DNA of 64,000 bases. Source: Isochrysis galbana. Taxonomy: Eukaryota > Haptophyta > Isochrysidales > Isochrysidaceae. The position numbers were made by a program, and so were the translations under genes. The notes under the pieces were generated by a model. That model did no database searches and was not told where the DNA came from. It was given only the letters and a program-made list of their open reading frames with translations. The stretch is from contig CM030933.1 of NCBI GenBank assembly GCA_018136815.1, positions 434,001-498,000 of the forward strand. Reading direction: 5' to 3'. Below are positions 29,631-41,302 of the stretch, in pieces. Positions within the stretch are counted from its first letter, which is position 1, and every line of letters begins with the position of its first letter.

Positions 29631-30706
29631 ATGCCTGACGAGCCCGCCTCGAGCCCCAAGTGCAACGATACTACCTCGACTCCGTCAATCACTTGCCCCA
29701 TCGATGCAAAAGGGCCGCCAAGTAGGAAGTCTGCAATCAAAGATGGTCAAACTCGTGTTGAAGCCTCTTTGTCCTCGGTACCACACACGAATTCGCCACT
29801 GAGGTTAAGTGGATGTCAAGCTCGCATCCGCTACGACGTTCATGGCGCGCTGCTCTCGGCATCATCTACACCGATCGGTGGCAAGACGCAAGAGCTTTGT
29901 CAGCCTGTGTTGAAGCTCACTGACGCGTTCTCGGGCAAAGACAACTCGGATGATGCAGCGGAGGTGATCGATGGCACCTCGCGTAGCAACGGTCCTGCTC
30001 CAGAAGCCGAACCTTTCAGTTCCCTTAGCCTCGATGGATCTCAAGATGGATACCGGAGACTAGGCGGGCGGTTAGGTGGCCTCCGGGACTGCTTGTGCAT
30101 CGGGCAAGTGCATCGCGGAATAAGCCTTGACGCCAAGACAAAGGACTAATTGGCCGTGCTGAGCTTGGATGTAGACGCCAATCTAGGAGGATCGGATATG
30201 CATGATTGCCGGTCTGAATTGATTGAGCGCCTTCCGTCTCAACCGAACCGCACGAGTGATTGGGCGATGGGATTCTTTGATGCACAACCTGAAGCCTCTG
30301 AGTACCACCTTTATTACTTCCGGGCTCCTTGCATGCTTGATTGGTCGAAGCTATCCCTTGTGGGAGTACTCAGTGTGAACTCATCACGATGCAAGCAGAT
30401 GTGGGGAGAGCCGCCCAGCGCTCCATGTCGGACGCCCTTCGTAAAAGAATCGATAGCGTTACCCAATGTGGCATTAATGCTAATCGCCGCTTGAATTTTC
30501 CCTGCGCGTTGTCTGCTTCGAAGTCGCCTCCCATGAGGAATGGGTTCGACTTCCGAAAGTCGAATGCGGCTGGTGGCTCTTCTCCAGCTCTCGAATTCCG
30601 CGGCTCAAAGAGCATAAGGACGCGTACGCCTGACCCTGTGGCGACCTACAAGATGAGGTTATGCGAGTCGGGCGGCGTTCGGGTGCATATGTACGATGAC
30701 TACTAA
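29631..30706 (+). other. Possible further exons of unknown coding content
   Basis: Three partly overlapping open frames follow the Tudor/repeat gene: 29631-30149, 30150-30494, 30341-30706. Composition is Ser/Asp-rich without a known domain. A donor-like cag|gtactcgg at about 29582 means the preceding gene might splice into this stretch. I see no pattern that decides it. Confidence 0.25.
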
Positions 30707-31934
30707 CTATGACCTCAAACTCCTGTCGTCGCTCTATAGCATTTAAACTTCTCAATCTTCCTTTTCCACTCAACCTTCCTTTTCCACTCACCTTAGGGAT
30801 TTCACCGGAGAGCTCGCGTGCTCTAGACGGACTTTATGGGGAAACAATTCATTCTGAAAGACTTCGGATTATCTTTTTGGCGATTTGACCTCGAGGAGTC
30901 GTCATCAAGAAGTTGCGGCTTCATTTTTGCATGCGGGTTCAAATAGGCACAATTCGGACAGCTTGACTAGGACGTGGCGCCATTTTCTTTTGCCTGTATT
31001 GGCTAGCGATTCTCATGCGCGGGAAATCGGAAGATATGCATGCATGCCAAGTGTACAGCTCTGTCCCGCAATTATCTTGTGTGTCTTGTGGTCTAGTGTT
31101 TTGTAACTGTGTTCTCCGTGTCTTGAAGGGGAGTGAACTCGTTTCGCTCTATTTGCCGGCGCTCCACTAGGTAGCTTGAGCAGTCTACCTATGGCCTTGT
31201 AATATGTCACTTGATCCTTGCCTTGTATTCGCCGTTGCTGTGGTGTCTTTAAAATTTATGATAATCTTACCGCACACGCGGCTGAGCACCCACTACTTTC
31301 ACGCAAGCGTTCTACACCCCCACTCACTAATCGTATGATTGGTCGCCATGGAGGGAGGCCTTGCCCCCCCCCCCCTCTCGAATCCCCTCATGGGGGGCGA
31401 GAACCCCCCCCCCCCCCCCCGCGTCGCCTCTGCAGGTGCGCAGGGGGGACTCACCCAGACTGCCTAGACTCTCGCAGAGAGCTACGCACAAATCGCACGC
31501 CCTAGCCCACACGGGCCTGCGTATCGCTCTGACCAACCCCTCCTCACCTGGAGCCCCCGGAACAAGAGCTGCCAGCTAGCTCCATTCGACCTTCACGGGC
31601 GCGGAGAGCCAGCGAGGGAGAGGCAGGAGGAGTGGCCAGGCCTAAGACGTGAATGCGCGCAAGGACGAGGAGGTGAATAAGGCGCTCCTCTGGGAGAGTC
31701 TAGGTAAATATAATATAAAACATCTGAAGCTGAAGATTCGGGCTACTCACGCTAGCTATACGGGTCCACGTACTCACGGTACTCACTCACGACATCGCCT
31801 ATACCCCAGTTTTACTCACTCCCTTACACCACCCCCTTCATTCCTTTGTCTTTGGTATCGGGGGGGGGGGGGGGCGCGTGCACTACAACAATAATAAAAC
31901 AACTGAGCGTTGGTACCACTACTCTCCCTTGTAT

Positions 31935-32575
31935 CTTCCCCACGTGGCGGAGAGTCCGAAGGGGAGCGTCATTCATGTCGCGCGACCGCGGCGATCACTT
32001 CGGATACAGATCGCAACGAGATATCCTCGCGACCGAAGAAATGCTCTTGCCGTTGAGCGTGACCCTTCTAGACGCTTCTAAAGAACAACCCTAAGTAGCA
32101 ACCAGCAAGGGGAAGAAACACCAAACAAAGGGGCCAAGGGCTTGCATGCAACTTGCATCAAGGGGAAGATTCCCTCACCCAAGAAGCGAACCTACATCGA
32201 TCTCCAAGTCCAAGGGGAGATGGCAAATTAAACCTCAAATCTCGAGTGGATAGAGCAACCGACTCGCTCGCCAAACTCCTTGCCCGAGAAGAAAGAAGCA
32301 AGGACCTACAAGCCAAGGGTAGCGGACCTAGAGAATGTGAGAGGAAATTTCCGCACGCCAACGCGAACGCCAAACGCGGGAAGACAACGAAACCCTGACC
32401 AGGCCAGGCAGAACCTACGAAGAACAGGCCTGGACGACAACGAACGTCAGCAAGTCCCAAGAAAGAGACCGGAACGCAATGAGAAACGACGACAAGCCTT
32501 GCAAGAAGCTAAACACGCCTCCTGAAGGTACCCCAAGAGCCTGAGACAAGCGCACGGCAAGCAACAGGAAGTTGA
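31935..32575 (-). repeat. Decayed LTR fragment of the chromovirus family, minus orientation
   Basis: Reverse complement corresponds, with substitutions and small gaps, to about 8125-8720 of the 5' LTR: gtggcggagagtccgaaggg, catgtcgcgcgaccgcggcg, cgagtggatagagcaaccga and cctgagacaagcgc all match in order. Its LTR termini are missing. It is joined directly to a LINE-type 3' tail at about 32575. Confidence 0.75.
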
Positions 32576-32770
32576 GAAAACGCCGCTGAGGACAGGTGCA
32601 CTCCGCCCCGCTTGGACCCCCAATATGACCCGAACCCCTAAGTAGAGCACGAGCAGGGGAGTTGCCGCAAGGCGGGGAGTGAGGGTGAGGAAGGGAAAGG
32701 GGCGTGGCTACGTGAGTATGACCCAGTGCCACGTGCGAGGCGAGAATATTAAAAGTTTTTTTTTACCTTA
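32575..32770 (+). repeat. LINE-type 3' tail copy, plus orientation
   Basis: Matches 19240-19440: gcgctgaggacaggtgcac-like start, then ctaagtagagcacgagcagg, ccgcaaggcggggagtgagg, gcgtggctac, gcgaggcgagaatattaaaa and T's. Confidence 0.7.
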
Positions 32771-33323
32771 CACGCGTGGACAATTACTGCAACAGTAAAA
32801 ATAAAACTCGAATCTTCATATCTTCAAATTTCGAGACGAAAATAAAGACGAAAGTCGGCGAACAATGACTTGAGCCCAGGGAGAATCCGAATCTGCATGC
32901 CGCCTTGCGTAACCACGACGAACATAGAAGACGGTATATAACGAAGAAGGCTCGTGCTCATGGCGAAATATTCATGCCAAAAGGCCTGAATTACAACACC
33001 TTGTCCACTGGCGCCGTGAAGACAGGGTGCAGGGTGCTGGCTGTATGGATGCTCTGCGGCGCGGCTGCTGATGGGCTTTCGGCTGTGGAGCGTGCCGCGT
33101 TGCTGGCTGCCGGCAGGTGTGTGTGGTGTGTGGCGAGCCGACGCGCTCTGTGCGGTGAGCGCGAGGGTCGTCGGTCTACTCATGATTTTGAAGAGGATAG
33201 TGTAGGTAGAGTCTGACTGAGGTGGACGGGGCCGGGGGTGCGGAGGGGCGCTCCGGAGTTTGCGGGGGGGCCTCCGGAGTTACGTATTTTTGGGGGCGAC
33301 GGCATCCACGCCGCCGCGCGGCC

Positions 33324-34343
33324 ATGCTCGTCGAGTACAGCGACAGCGAGGGGGAGGCGGAAGACGGGCCAGCCTGCGATGCGGGTGATGCCAGCGCCGC
33401 TCGTCTAGCTGTGGTGAGTCACTCTGTTCCCCAACAGCCAAAGCGACAGGTCCCGCTCTCAACTCTGCAGAGGACGGGCCAGCTTCCACCGGGATTCTTC
33501 GAACCCTCGCCCGATGAGGAGGCTGAGCCAGACGCGGGGGGCGCCAGTGAGCGAGTGCGCGCGCCAGCGCCCAAGGCCGGGTCGATACCACCGCAGCGTG
33601 GCTGGGCGGGACTGAACGCAATTCTACCGCCACCGTCCCAACCTGCAAAAGGACAGTTCAGCAGTGCGAGCGACGTCCTGAGCTTAGTTGGACGAGGTGA
33701 GCGAGCTGTCAAGCGCCCAGCCGAAGAGAGGACTCAACCCACTTCTACGGCACCTGGTGGGAGCAATTTAGGCTCTTCTGTTGGAATTCGTTTGCCCACT
33801 GACGTGTACAACTCGGAAAGTGTGGGGCATGCTACCAGTGGAATTATTAATTGGGCTGGCAAAAGCGGCACTCGCGAGGAGAGCGTGACGGAGTCCTACG
33901 AAGCGTACAGCGCAAGCTTTGCTGCCGGCGGCGTTGGATACGCCGGCGGCAGTGTAGGCCCTGCTCCGCCACCAGCATATGGAGCAGGCGGGGAGCCGAG
34001 TGGCCGAATGGGCGGTCACGAAATCCCCTCGGACTTCTACGAAATGGCTCAAGATGGTGCGGTGATGACACTTTCACAAGAGGAGCTCAAGCGCTCAATC
34101 GGCCCTGCGCACCACTATGATATACCGAGGCCTGTGCAAGACGTACAAATATCAGCGAGTTTCTGGAATCGGAAGACGGGCCAGGTGGAATCCGGTGGAC
34201 CCAAACCCTCCAAGCTGCAAAAGCGAAAGCACCAGATTAACTCGCTCGCGCAAGCAAGCTTGGAGCGCGCACAAGAACTATCGTTCGTTTCGGCTAGCGG
34301 CAGGAAGAGCAAATCAGAGACTGCCAAGAAGTACGGATGGTAA
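33324..34343 (+). CDS. PRCC: PRCC-family nuclear / splicing-associated protein
   Basis: 339 residues from the ATG at 33324. The frame is open upstream but only from non-ATG codons, and MLVEYSDSEGEAED matches the family's acidic N-terminus starting with a short L-x-x-Y-x-S-S/D-E motif. The middle is Pro/Gly-rich and disordered. The C-terminal third is the PRCC domain: EIPSDFYEMAQDG, SFWNRKTGQVESGGPKPSKL, QKRKHQINSLAQAS and the closing KYGW, which matches the family's invariant K-Y-G-[WF] end. Human PRCC (translocated in papillary renal carcinoma) is a nuclear protein linked to pre-mRNA splicing and mitotic checkpoint control. No intron is evident. Confidence 0.88.
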   Translation: MLVEYSDSEGEAEDGPACDAGDASAARLAVVSHSVPQQPKRQVPLSTLQRTGQLPPGFFEPSPDEEAEPDAGGASERVRAPAPKAGSIPPQRGWAGLNAILPPPSQPAKGQFSSASDVLSLVGRGERAVKRPAEERTQPTSTAPGGSNLGSSVGIRLPTDVYNSESVGHATSGIINWAGKSGTREESVTESYEAYSASFAAGGVGYAGGSVGPAPPPAYGAGGEPSGRMGGHEIPSDFYEMAQDGAVMTLSQEELKRSIGPAHHYDIPRPVQDVQISASFWNRKTGQVESGGPKPSKLQKRKHQINSLAQASLERAQELSFVSASGRKSKSETAKKYGW

Positions 34344-36489
34344 TGCTGTGAGAATGTTAGCAACTGTACATTAAAACCCAACATTGAGATAAGCCAAGTC
34401 TTGCATGGCCCGTGGCGTTATTGTTACTCTCGAGCGCACTGGTCCACTGGTCCGGTCCCATGGTGGATTGCCATGGCGTGGCCCCGTGCCTATGGTCTTG
34501 GGCGTGCCGCTAGTTGAGTGCATAAGAATAATTCTTGAAGGCTCCCGTTAAGCTGTTAGTATTCCCCCATAGGGGTTCCCGCCGCTACCTGCATTAGTAA
34601 ACTGATAGGGTCATGGAGCGCGCGCCGCTCCCCCGCAGCATTTCCACCCCCCTCGTGAGGCGTTGGAGTTTCTCTGCTGCTTACATAGGAGGGTGACACC
34701 CGGTGACACCCGGGAATGATATTTCAGGGGTTGCAGGTGTCGTCCCGCGTGAGCGAATCTTGTTGTCGGGTCAGTTGATGAGCCTCTGTGCCGCAATGAG
34801 TGTCATGGAGTTGGAACGGTTTCCAGGAAGGGCCAAAAGAGTTCCGAAGCGGCTCGAAGCCGGGGGAAGCCCCTTCCCAGGCGTTTCCCCCCCGGCGGCT
34901 CGCTACTGGCTACTGGTGTTTCGTCCCGTCGGTCGGGTTTTCTCTTTGGCGCCCCCCCCCCCCCCCCCGCTCCCTCCCCCTCTCTGTCTCTCTTCTCCCT
35001 CCTATGCGAATCCGATGGGGATTTCCTTCTTTTATCATGTATTTAGCAATGTTTTTAAGAGACAAAAAACTGAATTCTGGCGTCCTTCAGCAAAGGATGC
35101 AATCGCGATTCTTCTGCAATCGCGATTCCTCGTCGTCCGACAACCCTTCCGTGGCAAAGGAGCATGATGGCTCGCCGACCTGCCCCCGGCACTTGGCAAG
35201 CTTCGCCAGCACAGGTGCCGGGGGCACCACCATCTGTCCGTTCTCGAGGAGAATGCCTCTCCATTCCCCGGTCCCCTCTCCCAACTCCCCGAAGGCTTGG
35301 GCAGCCGGGGTCCGAGCCATCGTTCGAATCGCCCCCTCCCCATCACCGCCCCCCCCCCGCGGGGAGCACGAGCAAAAAATCAGCGTGGGGGTTACCGGCA
35401 TACTTTAATGGAGAGTGAAGAGTGCTCCTCCAACCTTCTCGAATGTTTTCTTTTTTCCTTCGATTTCCCCGAGGTGCCCCTGAGATGGGTCTCCGATCGG
35501 TACACGCCGCCTGCCATCGGAAGCCCCGAACACTGAGCCCCTAAGTAGAGCACGAGGGGACGAGCCGCAAGGCGAGTGAGAGGGAGATTAAGGGATGCGG
35601 GCGTGGCTGCTAGATAGATGCATGCAGGGTCGCGCGCGCGGCGAGAATATTAAGAAGTTTTTTTTTCTCATGGTGCATGGTCCTCTTGTCCTCTTTCGAC
35701 GGTACGCGACCTTGCGGCTGCGGAGCGGCGAATCCGCGGCGAAGAATGCGCGGGGGTGACGGTCAGTCGGTCGTATGACGGTCAGCCGATCGAAAGGCGG
35801 CCGGTCGCTCGAGTGACGGTCAGTCGGTCGGGCGACGGTCATCATAAGTCATAAGATAAGAGCAACGCAGGGGAGTCGACCGCGCGGCGCAGCGGCGGCT
35901 TCCGCAGTGGAGGGGGTTGGGATGGCTTGGTGGTGCTGCGGCTGCGATTCGGGCGGCGGCTGGGCCTGGAGCGGCATCTGTGCCTGTGGTACAGCGTGAG
36001 CGGGCTCCATCGTGACCATAGGGTCGCATGCTTGAGGGTTGGATGCGCATTGGGAGATATGCGGGATGATGGGGGGAATCTTCGGAGGACCCCGACGTGA
36101 CCGTCGGAACTCCCCCTACCCACAACATATTGAGTCCAGAACCGCGTGCGCCGTAAGAATATTATGAAGTTTCAAGAATAGGCTGTCTAGGCGGTAGGAG
36201 ATAGAAAGTTTGCATGTTTGCGTGCAAGTTACTAGAGCTGTTGCGCTATCAGGCGTCAAGCGTTCCACACCCTGGCTATGGTGAGCAGCTTCGTTGGCCA
36301 GCGCAGAATTCGATTGCGGCAGACTCCACACACCCTCTCACCCCCCCCCCCCCCCAGGCACCAGGCATGTGCCTTTCTCCCAGCAGCGCCTGGCCTAGTC
36401 GTGAGTGTGTCACGAGATCAATCTCCGTCCCGCGCTCCCGCAATTTGGTGCCTCCAAGTGATCGATCATTCAGATTCTTGCCGTTGACA
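34344..36489. other. Intergenic between PRCC and NME7 (tail to tail)
   Basis: No gene supported. Holds the short dispersed motif atagggtcatggagcgcgc at 34606, a C-homopolymer near 34965, a LINE-type 3' tail (35536-35668), short tandem cggtcagtcggtcg-like repeats (35755-35850), and a partial tail (cgccgtaagaatattatgaa) at about 36148. Confidence 0.4.
35536..35668 (+). repeat. LINE-type 3' tail copy, plus orientation
   Basis: Reads gcccctaagtagagcacgag, gagccgcaaggcgagtgaga, gcgtggctgc, cgcggcgagaatattaagaa and T's, matching the tail at 19300-19436. Confidence 0.7.
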
Positions 36490-37914
36490 TCACGCAGCAG
36501 AAGGCAACAAACAGAAGAAGTAGTCGAGCTCCAGGGGAGAATCATCAGGCAGGTCGGTGCAGTGCACCGCATTCTTCACCTTGTCCTCGCCATACAGCGC
36601 ACGAAGAGAGCCCTTGTGAAGGTGGCCGGCAACCTCAGGGTCGTGTGCACCGCAAAGTTCGCGCAAGGCGACCACGCTCTTCTCGGGTTGTGGCGAATAG
36701 ACGACCTGGACTGCAACGCATTTGCCGCCAACAATTTCCTCTACCCACTCGGTATATTCGGGCACCACTCCCTTGTACACCTCCATGAATTCGACAGCGT
36801 TTGGCCGGCTGAGCTGCACCATTGACAGGGCGCGGAGGCTAAAGCCGCTCTCGATCACCTGATGAAGGATTGCGCCCAGCTTTCCGTCGCGCACCGCGTG
36901 CGGCCGCACAAGCAACAACGAGCTGCTCTCGAATTCTTCCGGCGCAGCTGTCAGCATCATTCGCCCGCCAAAGAGGGCCTCAGCCTCCTTGAGTGCAGCC
37001 TCGCCACTTGCGGAGCCGGAAACTCCAGTTTGGCCACGGATGGCAGCACCCCACTTGGCGACAGCATCCTCACCAGCAAGCTTGGCCGCGATGAGCGGCC
37101 CCTTGCTTGCGGCAGCGGCAAAAGACGAGTCAGAAAATATGGCTGAGGCTTCGGATGGCGACAGAGAGAGCATCCGCAGCTCGACGATTCCTAGAGGAAC
37201 AGCACTAGCAAGGTCCAATGCTTTACCGATGAGTGGTATTGCGTCGGCCGTCAGATATGCAACCGTCCTGGATGCAGCAATCGGTGGAAGCGAGGGTGAA
37301 GGCGGACACAGAATGTGAGTCTCGGATAAGACGTTTCCATCGCAAGAGCTTGCGCAGGTGACGGCAAGGGTGGCGCACATCTCTGTCTTCTTCTCGAACG
37401 TTTGGGCAGTGAACTTGTCAGCGTAGTCTACAATCGTCAGTTGGCGCGAGTAGACGGTGATGATGTTTCCTTTGTATAGATCCGACACCCGGATACCAGG
37501 GTAGTCACACCGCTTGAGAAAGGTGCGCCGATTTTTGATGTCGAACTGAGAGGATGAGTGAGCACAGAACATGAGCGGATTACCTTGGAGCGAACGACTT
37601 GGAGGCCAGCATCAGCCCACGCAAGGGGATGGGCAGTTGTGGCGTACCATCTCGATGGTGCCGTCGGTAGCGTAGTACATGAGCTGGTACTGCCGCACCA
37701 TGCACGCCGTCGTGTCGTACCAATCAACGAGGAAGGCGTACCGCGCATCGCTCTGGCAGAGTTGGAGAGAGAGAGATGGCGTGTGAGTGTTGGGGGGCTA
37801 GGAAGGGGCTTCTTGGCGTTTGGCAAGGGCATGACGGGCGAGGGCCACGACATTTGACGACCCATCGTGCCGCGCCAGCGCAGCCCCCGACACCGAGCGA
37901 GCGCTCACCGCCAT
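36490..37914 (-). CDS. NME7: NME7: DM10 domain plus two nucleoside-diphosphate-kinase-like domains
   Basis: Exons 37914-37909 (Met-Ala), 37752-37648 and 37545-36490, all GT-AG and phase 0, give 388 residues (human about 376). The DM10 domain starts in exon 2 (ARYAFLVDWYDTTACMVRQY, LMYYATDGTIEM) and continues in exon 3 (FDIKNRRTFLKR, then RCDYPGIRVSDLYKGN). The first NDK-like domain is degenerate: it keeps RTVAYLTADAIP and the general fold but ends ALFGGRMML with no N-x-x-H catalytic histidine. The second is well conserved: LLLVRPHAVRDGKLGAIL, YKGVVPEYTEWV, GSLRALYGEDKVKNAVHCTD, including the active-site histidine. NME7 binds the gamma-tubulin ring complex and is a microtubule inner protein of cilia, so this gene implies a flagellate. 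It is divergent from the V-ATPase D gene across the minisatellite. Confidence 0.9.
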
Positions 37915-38084
37915 GGTCTCGCTCTCCCTCTCCCTCTCGCTCTCCTCCTCTCTTCCCCTTCTCCCCCCTTCGCCCCCTTTCGCTCGCGGTGCAACGTCCA
38001 GCGGCCCGCGGCGGCGCGGGCGGCGAGCGGGAGATTTTGTTGTACAGATTGTATCTTGTACAGACCCGCCCGCTGCTCCCCCCC

Positions 38085-39640
38085 CCTCTTCTATTTTTGT
38101 GTGCAACCCTCGCGGGGGTCCAGTGCCCCCCCCTCCCCCCTCTTCTATTTTTGTGTGCAACCCTCGCGGGGGTCCAGTGCCCCCCCCTCCCCCCTCTTCT
38201 ATTTTTGTGTGCAACCCTCGCGGGGGTCCAGTGCCCCCCCCCTCCCCCTCTTCTATTTTTGTGTGCAACCCTCGCGGGGGTCCAGTGCCCCCCCCCTCCC
38301 CCCTCTTCTATTTTTGTGTGCAACCCTCGCGGGGTCCAGTGCCCCCCCTCCCCCCTCTTCTATTTTTGTGTGCAACCCTCGCGGGGGTCCAGTGCCCCCC
38401 CCCTCCCCCCTCTTCTATTTTTGTGTGCAACCCTCGCGGGGGTCCAGTGCCCCCCCCTCCCCCTCTTCTATTTTTGTGTGCAACCCTCGCGGGGGTCCAG
38501 TGCCCCCCCTCCCCCCTCTTCTATTTTTGTGTGCAACCCTCGCGGGGGTCCAGTGCCCCCCCCTCCCCCTCTTCTATTTTTGTGTGCAACCCTCGCGGGG
38601 GTCCAGTGCCCCCCCTCCCCCCTCTTCTATTTTTGTGTGCAACCCTCGCGGGGTCCAGTGCCCCCCCCTCCCCCCTCTTCTATTTTTGTGTGCAACCCTC
38701 GCGGGGGTCCAGTGCCCCCCCCTCCCCCCTCTTCTATTTTTGTGTGCAACCCTCGCGGGGGTCCAGTGCCCCCCCCTCCCCCCTCTTCTATTTTTGTGTG
38801 CAACCCTCGCGGGGGTCCAGTGCCCCCCCCTCCCCCCTCTTCTATTTTTGTGTGCAACCCTCGCGGGGGTCCAGTGCCCCCCCCCCTCCCCCCTCTTCTA
38901 TTTTTGTGTGCAACCCTCGCGGGGGTCCAGTGCCCCCCCCTCCCCCCTCTTCTATTTTTGTGTGCAACCCTCGCGGGGGTCCAGTGCCCCCCCTCCCCCC
39001 TCTTCTATTTTTGTGTGCAACCCTCGCGGGGGTCCAGTGCCCCCCCCCTCCCCCCTCTTCTATTTTTGTGTGCAACCCTCGCGGGGGTCCAGTGCCCCCC
39101 CCCCCCCCCTCTTCTATTTTTGTGTGCAACCCTCGCGGGGGTCCAGTGCCCCCCCCCTCCCCCCTCTTCTATTTTTGTGTGCAACCCTCGCGGGGGTCCA
39201 GTGCCCCCCCTCCCCCCTCTTCTATTTGTGTGTGCAACCCTCGCGGGGGTCCAGTGCCCCCCCTCCCCCCTCTTCTATTTTTGTGTGCAACCCTCGCGGG
39301 GGTCCAGTGCCCCCCCTCCCCCCTCTTCTATTTTTGTGTGCAACCCTCGCGGGGGTCCAGTGCCCCCCCCCTCCCCCCTCTTCTATTTTTGTGTGCAACC
39401 CTCGCGGGGGTCCAGTGCCCCCCCCCCTCCCCCCTCTTCTATTTTTGTGTGCAACCCTCGCGGGGGTCCAGTGCCCCCCCCTCCCCCCTCTTCTATTTTT
39501 GTGTGCAACCCTCGCGGGGGTCCAGTGCCCCCCCTCCCCCCTCTTCTATTTTTGTGTGCAACCCTCGCGGGGGTCCAGTGCCCCCCTCCCCCCTCTTCTA
39601 TTTTTGTGTGCAACCCTCGCGGGGGTCCAGTGCCCCCCCC
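38085..39640. repeat. Minisatellite: 29 copies of a ~54-bp unit between two divergent genes
   Basis: Unit: tcttctatttttgtgtgcaa ccctcgcgggggtccagtgc followed by a C-rich tail (ccccccctcccccc). I count 29 copies of gtgtgcaaccctcg. Differences are almost only in C-run length (units about 52-57 bp), one ggggg/gggg change in some units, and tatttgtg instead of tatttttg at about 39225. Such homogeneity implies recent expansion or ongoing gene conversion. The array occupies most of the interval between the NME7 start (37914) and the V-ATPase D start (39813). C-runs on one strand mean G-runs on the other, with i-motif/G-quadruplex potential. The long Pro/Cys-rich frames crossing it are not genes. 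Confidence 0.95.
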
Positions 39641-39732
39641 CCCCCCCCCCGCCCCGCCCGTTTCCTCCGGTCACGCCGGCGGCGCTCCAGCCGACCCGGC
39701 GGCGGCGGGGGACGGCCCCCCCTCGCGCTGCA

Positions 39733-39763
<31 letters not shown>

Positions 39764-39812
39764 CCCTCCCCCTCCCCCCCCCCCGCCGCCGCCTCCCCCG
39801 CTCGGGCTCGCC

Positions 39813-41302
39813 ATGTCGTCGGGCGGCGCGCGGCTCAATGTCTTCCCCACGCGGCAGAACCTGCAGGTCATGAAGGTGAAGCTGGTCGGCGCAAAGAAGG
39901 GGCACTCGCTGCTCAAGAAGAAGGCCGACGCGCTCACCATGCGCCTCCGCGGTACGCGAGTCGCACCGCCCACAATCCATCTTCATGTGCCTCTGCCGAG
40001 GAGCGCGGAGGGGGAGGGGCCGTACCCCCCCCCCGCTCCCTCCTCTCCCTCCCCAATTTTGACGAGCCACGGAAGGGCCTGTACGGGCGTCAGCGCATGG
40101 CTGCGTGCGGACGTCAATCCTCCCACTCATACTCCTTCCTCATCTCCGCCGATGGGGGCGTGTTTCGTATCTCTCCCTTTGCCACTTAGCTGCCGCTGAG
40201 CTGTGTGCCTCTGACCCTGCTCCCCTCGACTACCTGCAGCGCTTCTGCGCACCATCCTCGACGCAAAGGAGGCCATGGGTAAGGCCTTTAAAGAAGGCAA
40301 CTTTGCTCTCGCTGAGGTCAAATATGCGGCAGGAGACATTAAGCAGTCTATCATTGAGAACGTCGGCTTGGCTCAGAAGCGTGTGGAGACGCGTGTTGAT
40401 AACATTGCTGGTGTGAAAGTCCCCGTTTTCAAGGCGGTGGAAACAACGGATACTCCGATCGATTACACCGGTCTCGCCAGGGGTGGCCAACAGGTGCCTT
40501 GCTTCTGGGAATTTGTGAATTTCCATATCTTGCGCGCACACTGAATTGGCGTGGCCCTTCAATCTGAACGCTTCACCTTACTTACCGCAATTGTTAATAC
40601 ATCATCGCAGGTGGCGAAGGCCCGCAATACCTTCTCCAAGTGTGTTGAGACTTTGATTCAGCTCGCCACGTTGCAAACGTCTTTCCTGATTCTTGATGAG
40701 GTGTATATCCAACCCACATGGCGGCTCGCGAAGTACTTGCTGCATGATGCTGCTGTCCATAACGGCTCAGTTGCGAATCTGCTCAAAAAGCGCTCTGCGG
40801 CTTGTTCCCTCACATTCCCATCTCCCTTCATCCCAGGCCATCAAGGTCACGTCCCGCCGTGTCAATGCACTTGACACTGTCGTCATCCCCCGCATCGCCA
40901 ACACCGTCGCCTACATCAAGTCCGAGCTTGACGAGCTTGAGCGCGAGGAATTCTTCCGGCTCAAGCGCTCACAGGTGTGTTCTCGACTGGTGTTGCTCTC
41001 CCCAGCGGGAGCTGTGGCCTCCCATGCCTTCCTTGACTAAAGCGAAAGTAGTCTTTCATGGCTCCGTGCCTTGATTCCAACCAAACCGGTACTCCATCAT
41101 GTCACCGTTCCGCGCGGCCATGTCCTGCCCGCGCGCTCTATCCCCTTGGAGGCTAGCTGACCTTTGCTGTCGCCCCTTACCCCTGCAGGACAAGAAGCGC
41201 AAGGATGTTGCTGCCAAGGAGCTCTTGGCCCGCGAGGAGGCGGAGGCGGAGAAGGCCGCTTCCATGGTGGCACCTGCCGCTGATCCTGACGTCATTTACT
41301 AA
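39813..41302 (+). CDS. ATP6V1D: V-type proton ATPase subunit D, five exons
   Basis: Exons 39813-39951, 40240-40493, 40611-40700, 40837-40974 and 41189-41302, all GT-AG with matching phases, give 244 residues (human 247, yeast Vma8 256). Hallmarks: [115 protein letters not shown]. Subunit D is the central rotor shaft in the V1 sector, coupling ATP hydrolysis to proton pumping into vacuoles, lysosomes or contractile vacuoles. Every intron was placed by both splice signals and family continuity, so the model is firm. The 5' region is the minisatellite-bearing interval shared with NME7. Confidence 0.95.

Larger units (their letters stand above)
30707..33323. other. Intergenic with nested repeat fragments
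   Basis: Contains a minus LINE-type tail (31240-31340), the 31708-31900 segment (catctgaag, gattcgggctac, gctagctata) related to 47930-48000, a minus chromovirus-LTR fragment (31935-32575) and a plus LINE-type tail (32575-32770). No gene is supported. 32770-33320 is the likely upstream region of the PRCC gene. Confidence 0.45.

Noticed and set aside
38085..39640. CRISPR-like array (regular repeats)
   Set aside because: There are no unique spacers; the whole unit repeats with only C-run length changes, in a eukaryotic gene context.
37776..40199. Plus-strand frames of 668-807 codons across the minisatellite
   Set aside because: They are translations of a 54-bp non-coding repeat plus C-runs in all three frames; one also runs over V-ATPase D exon 1 in the wrong frame.
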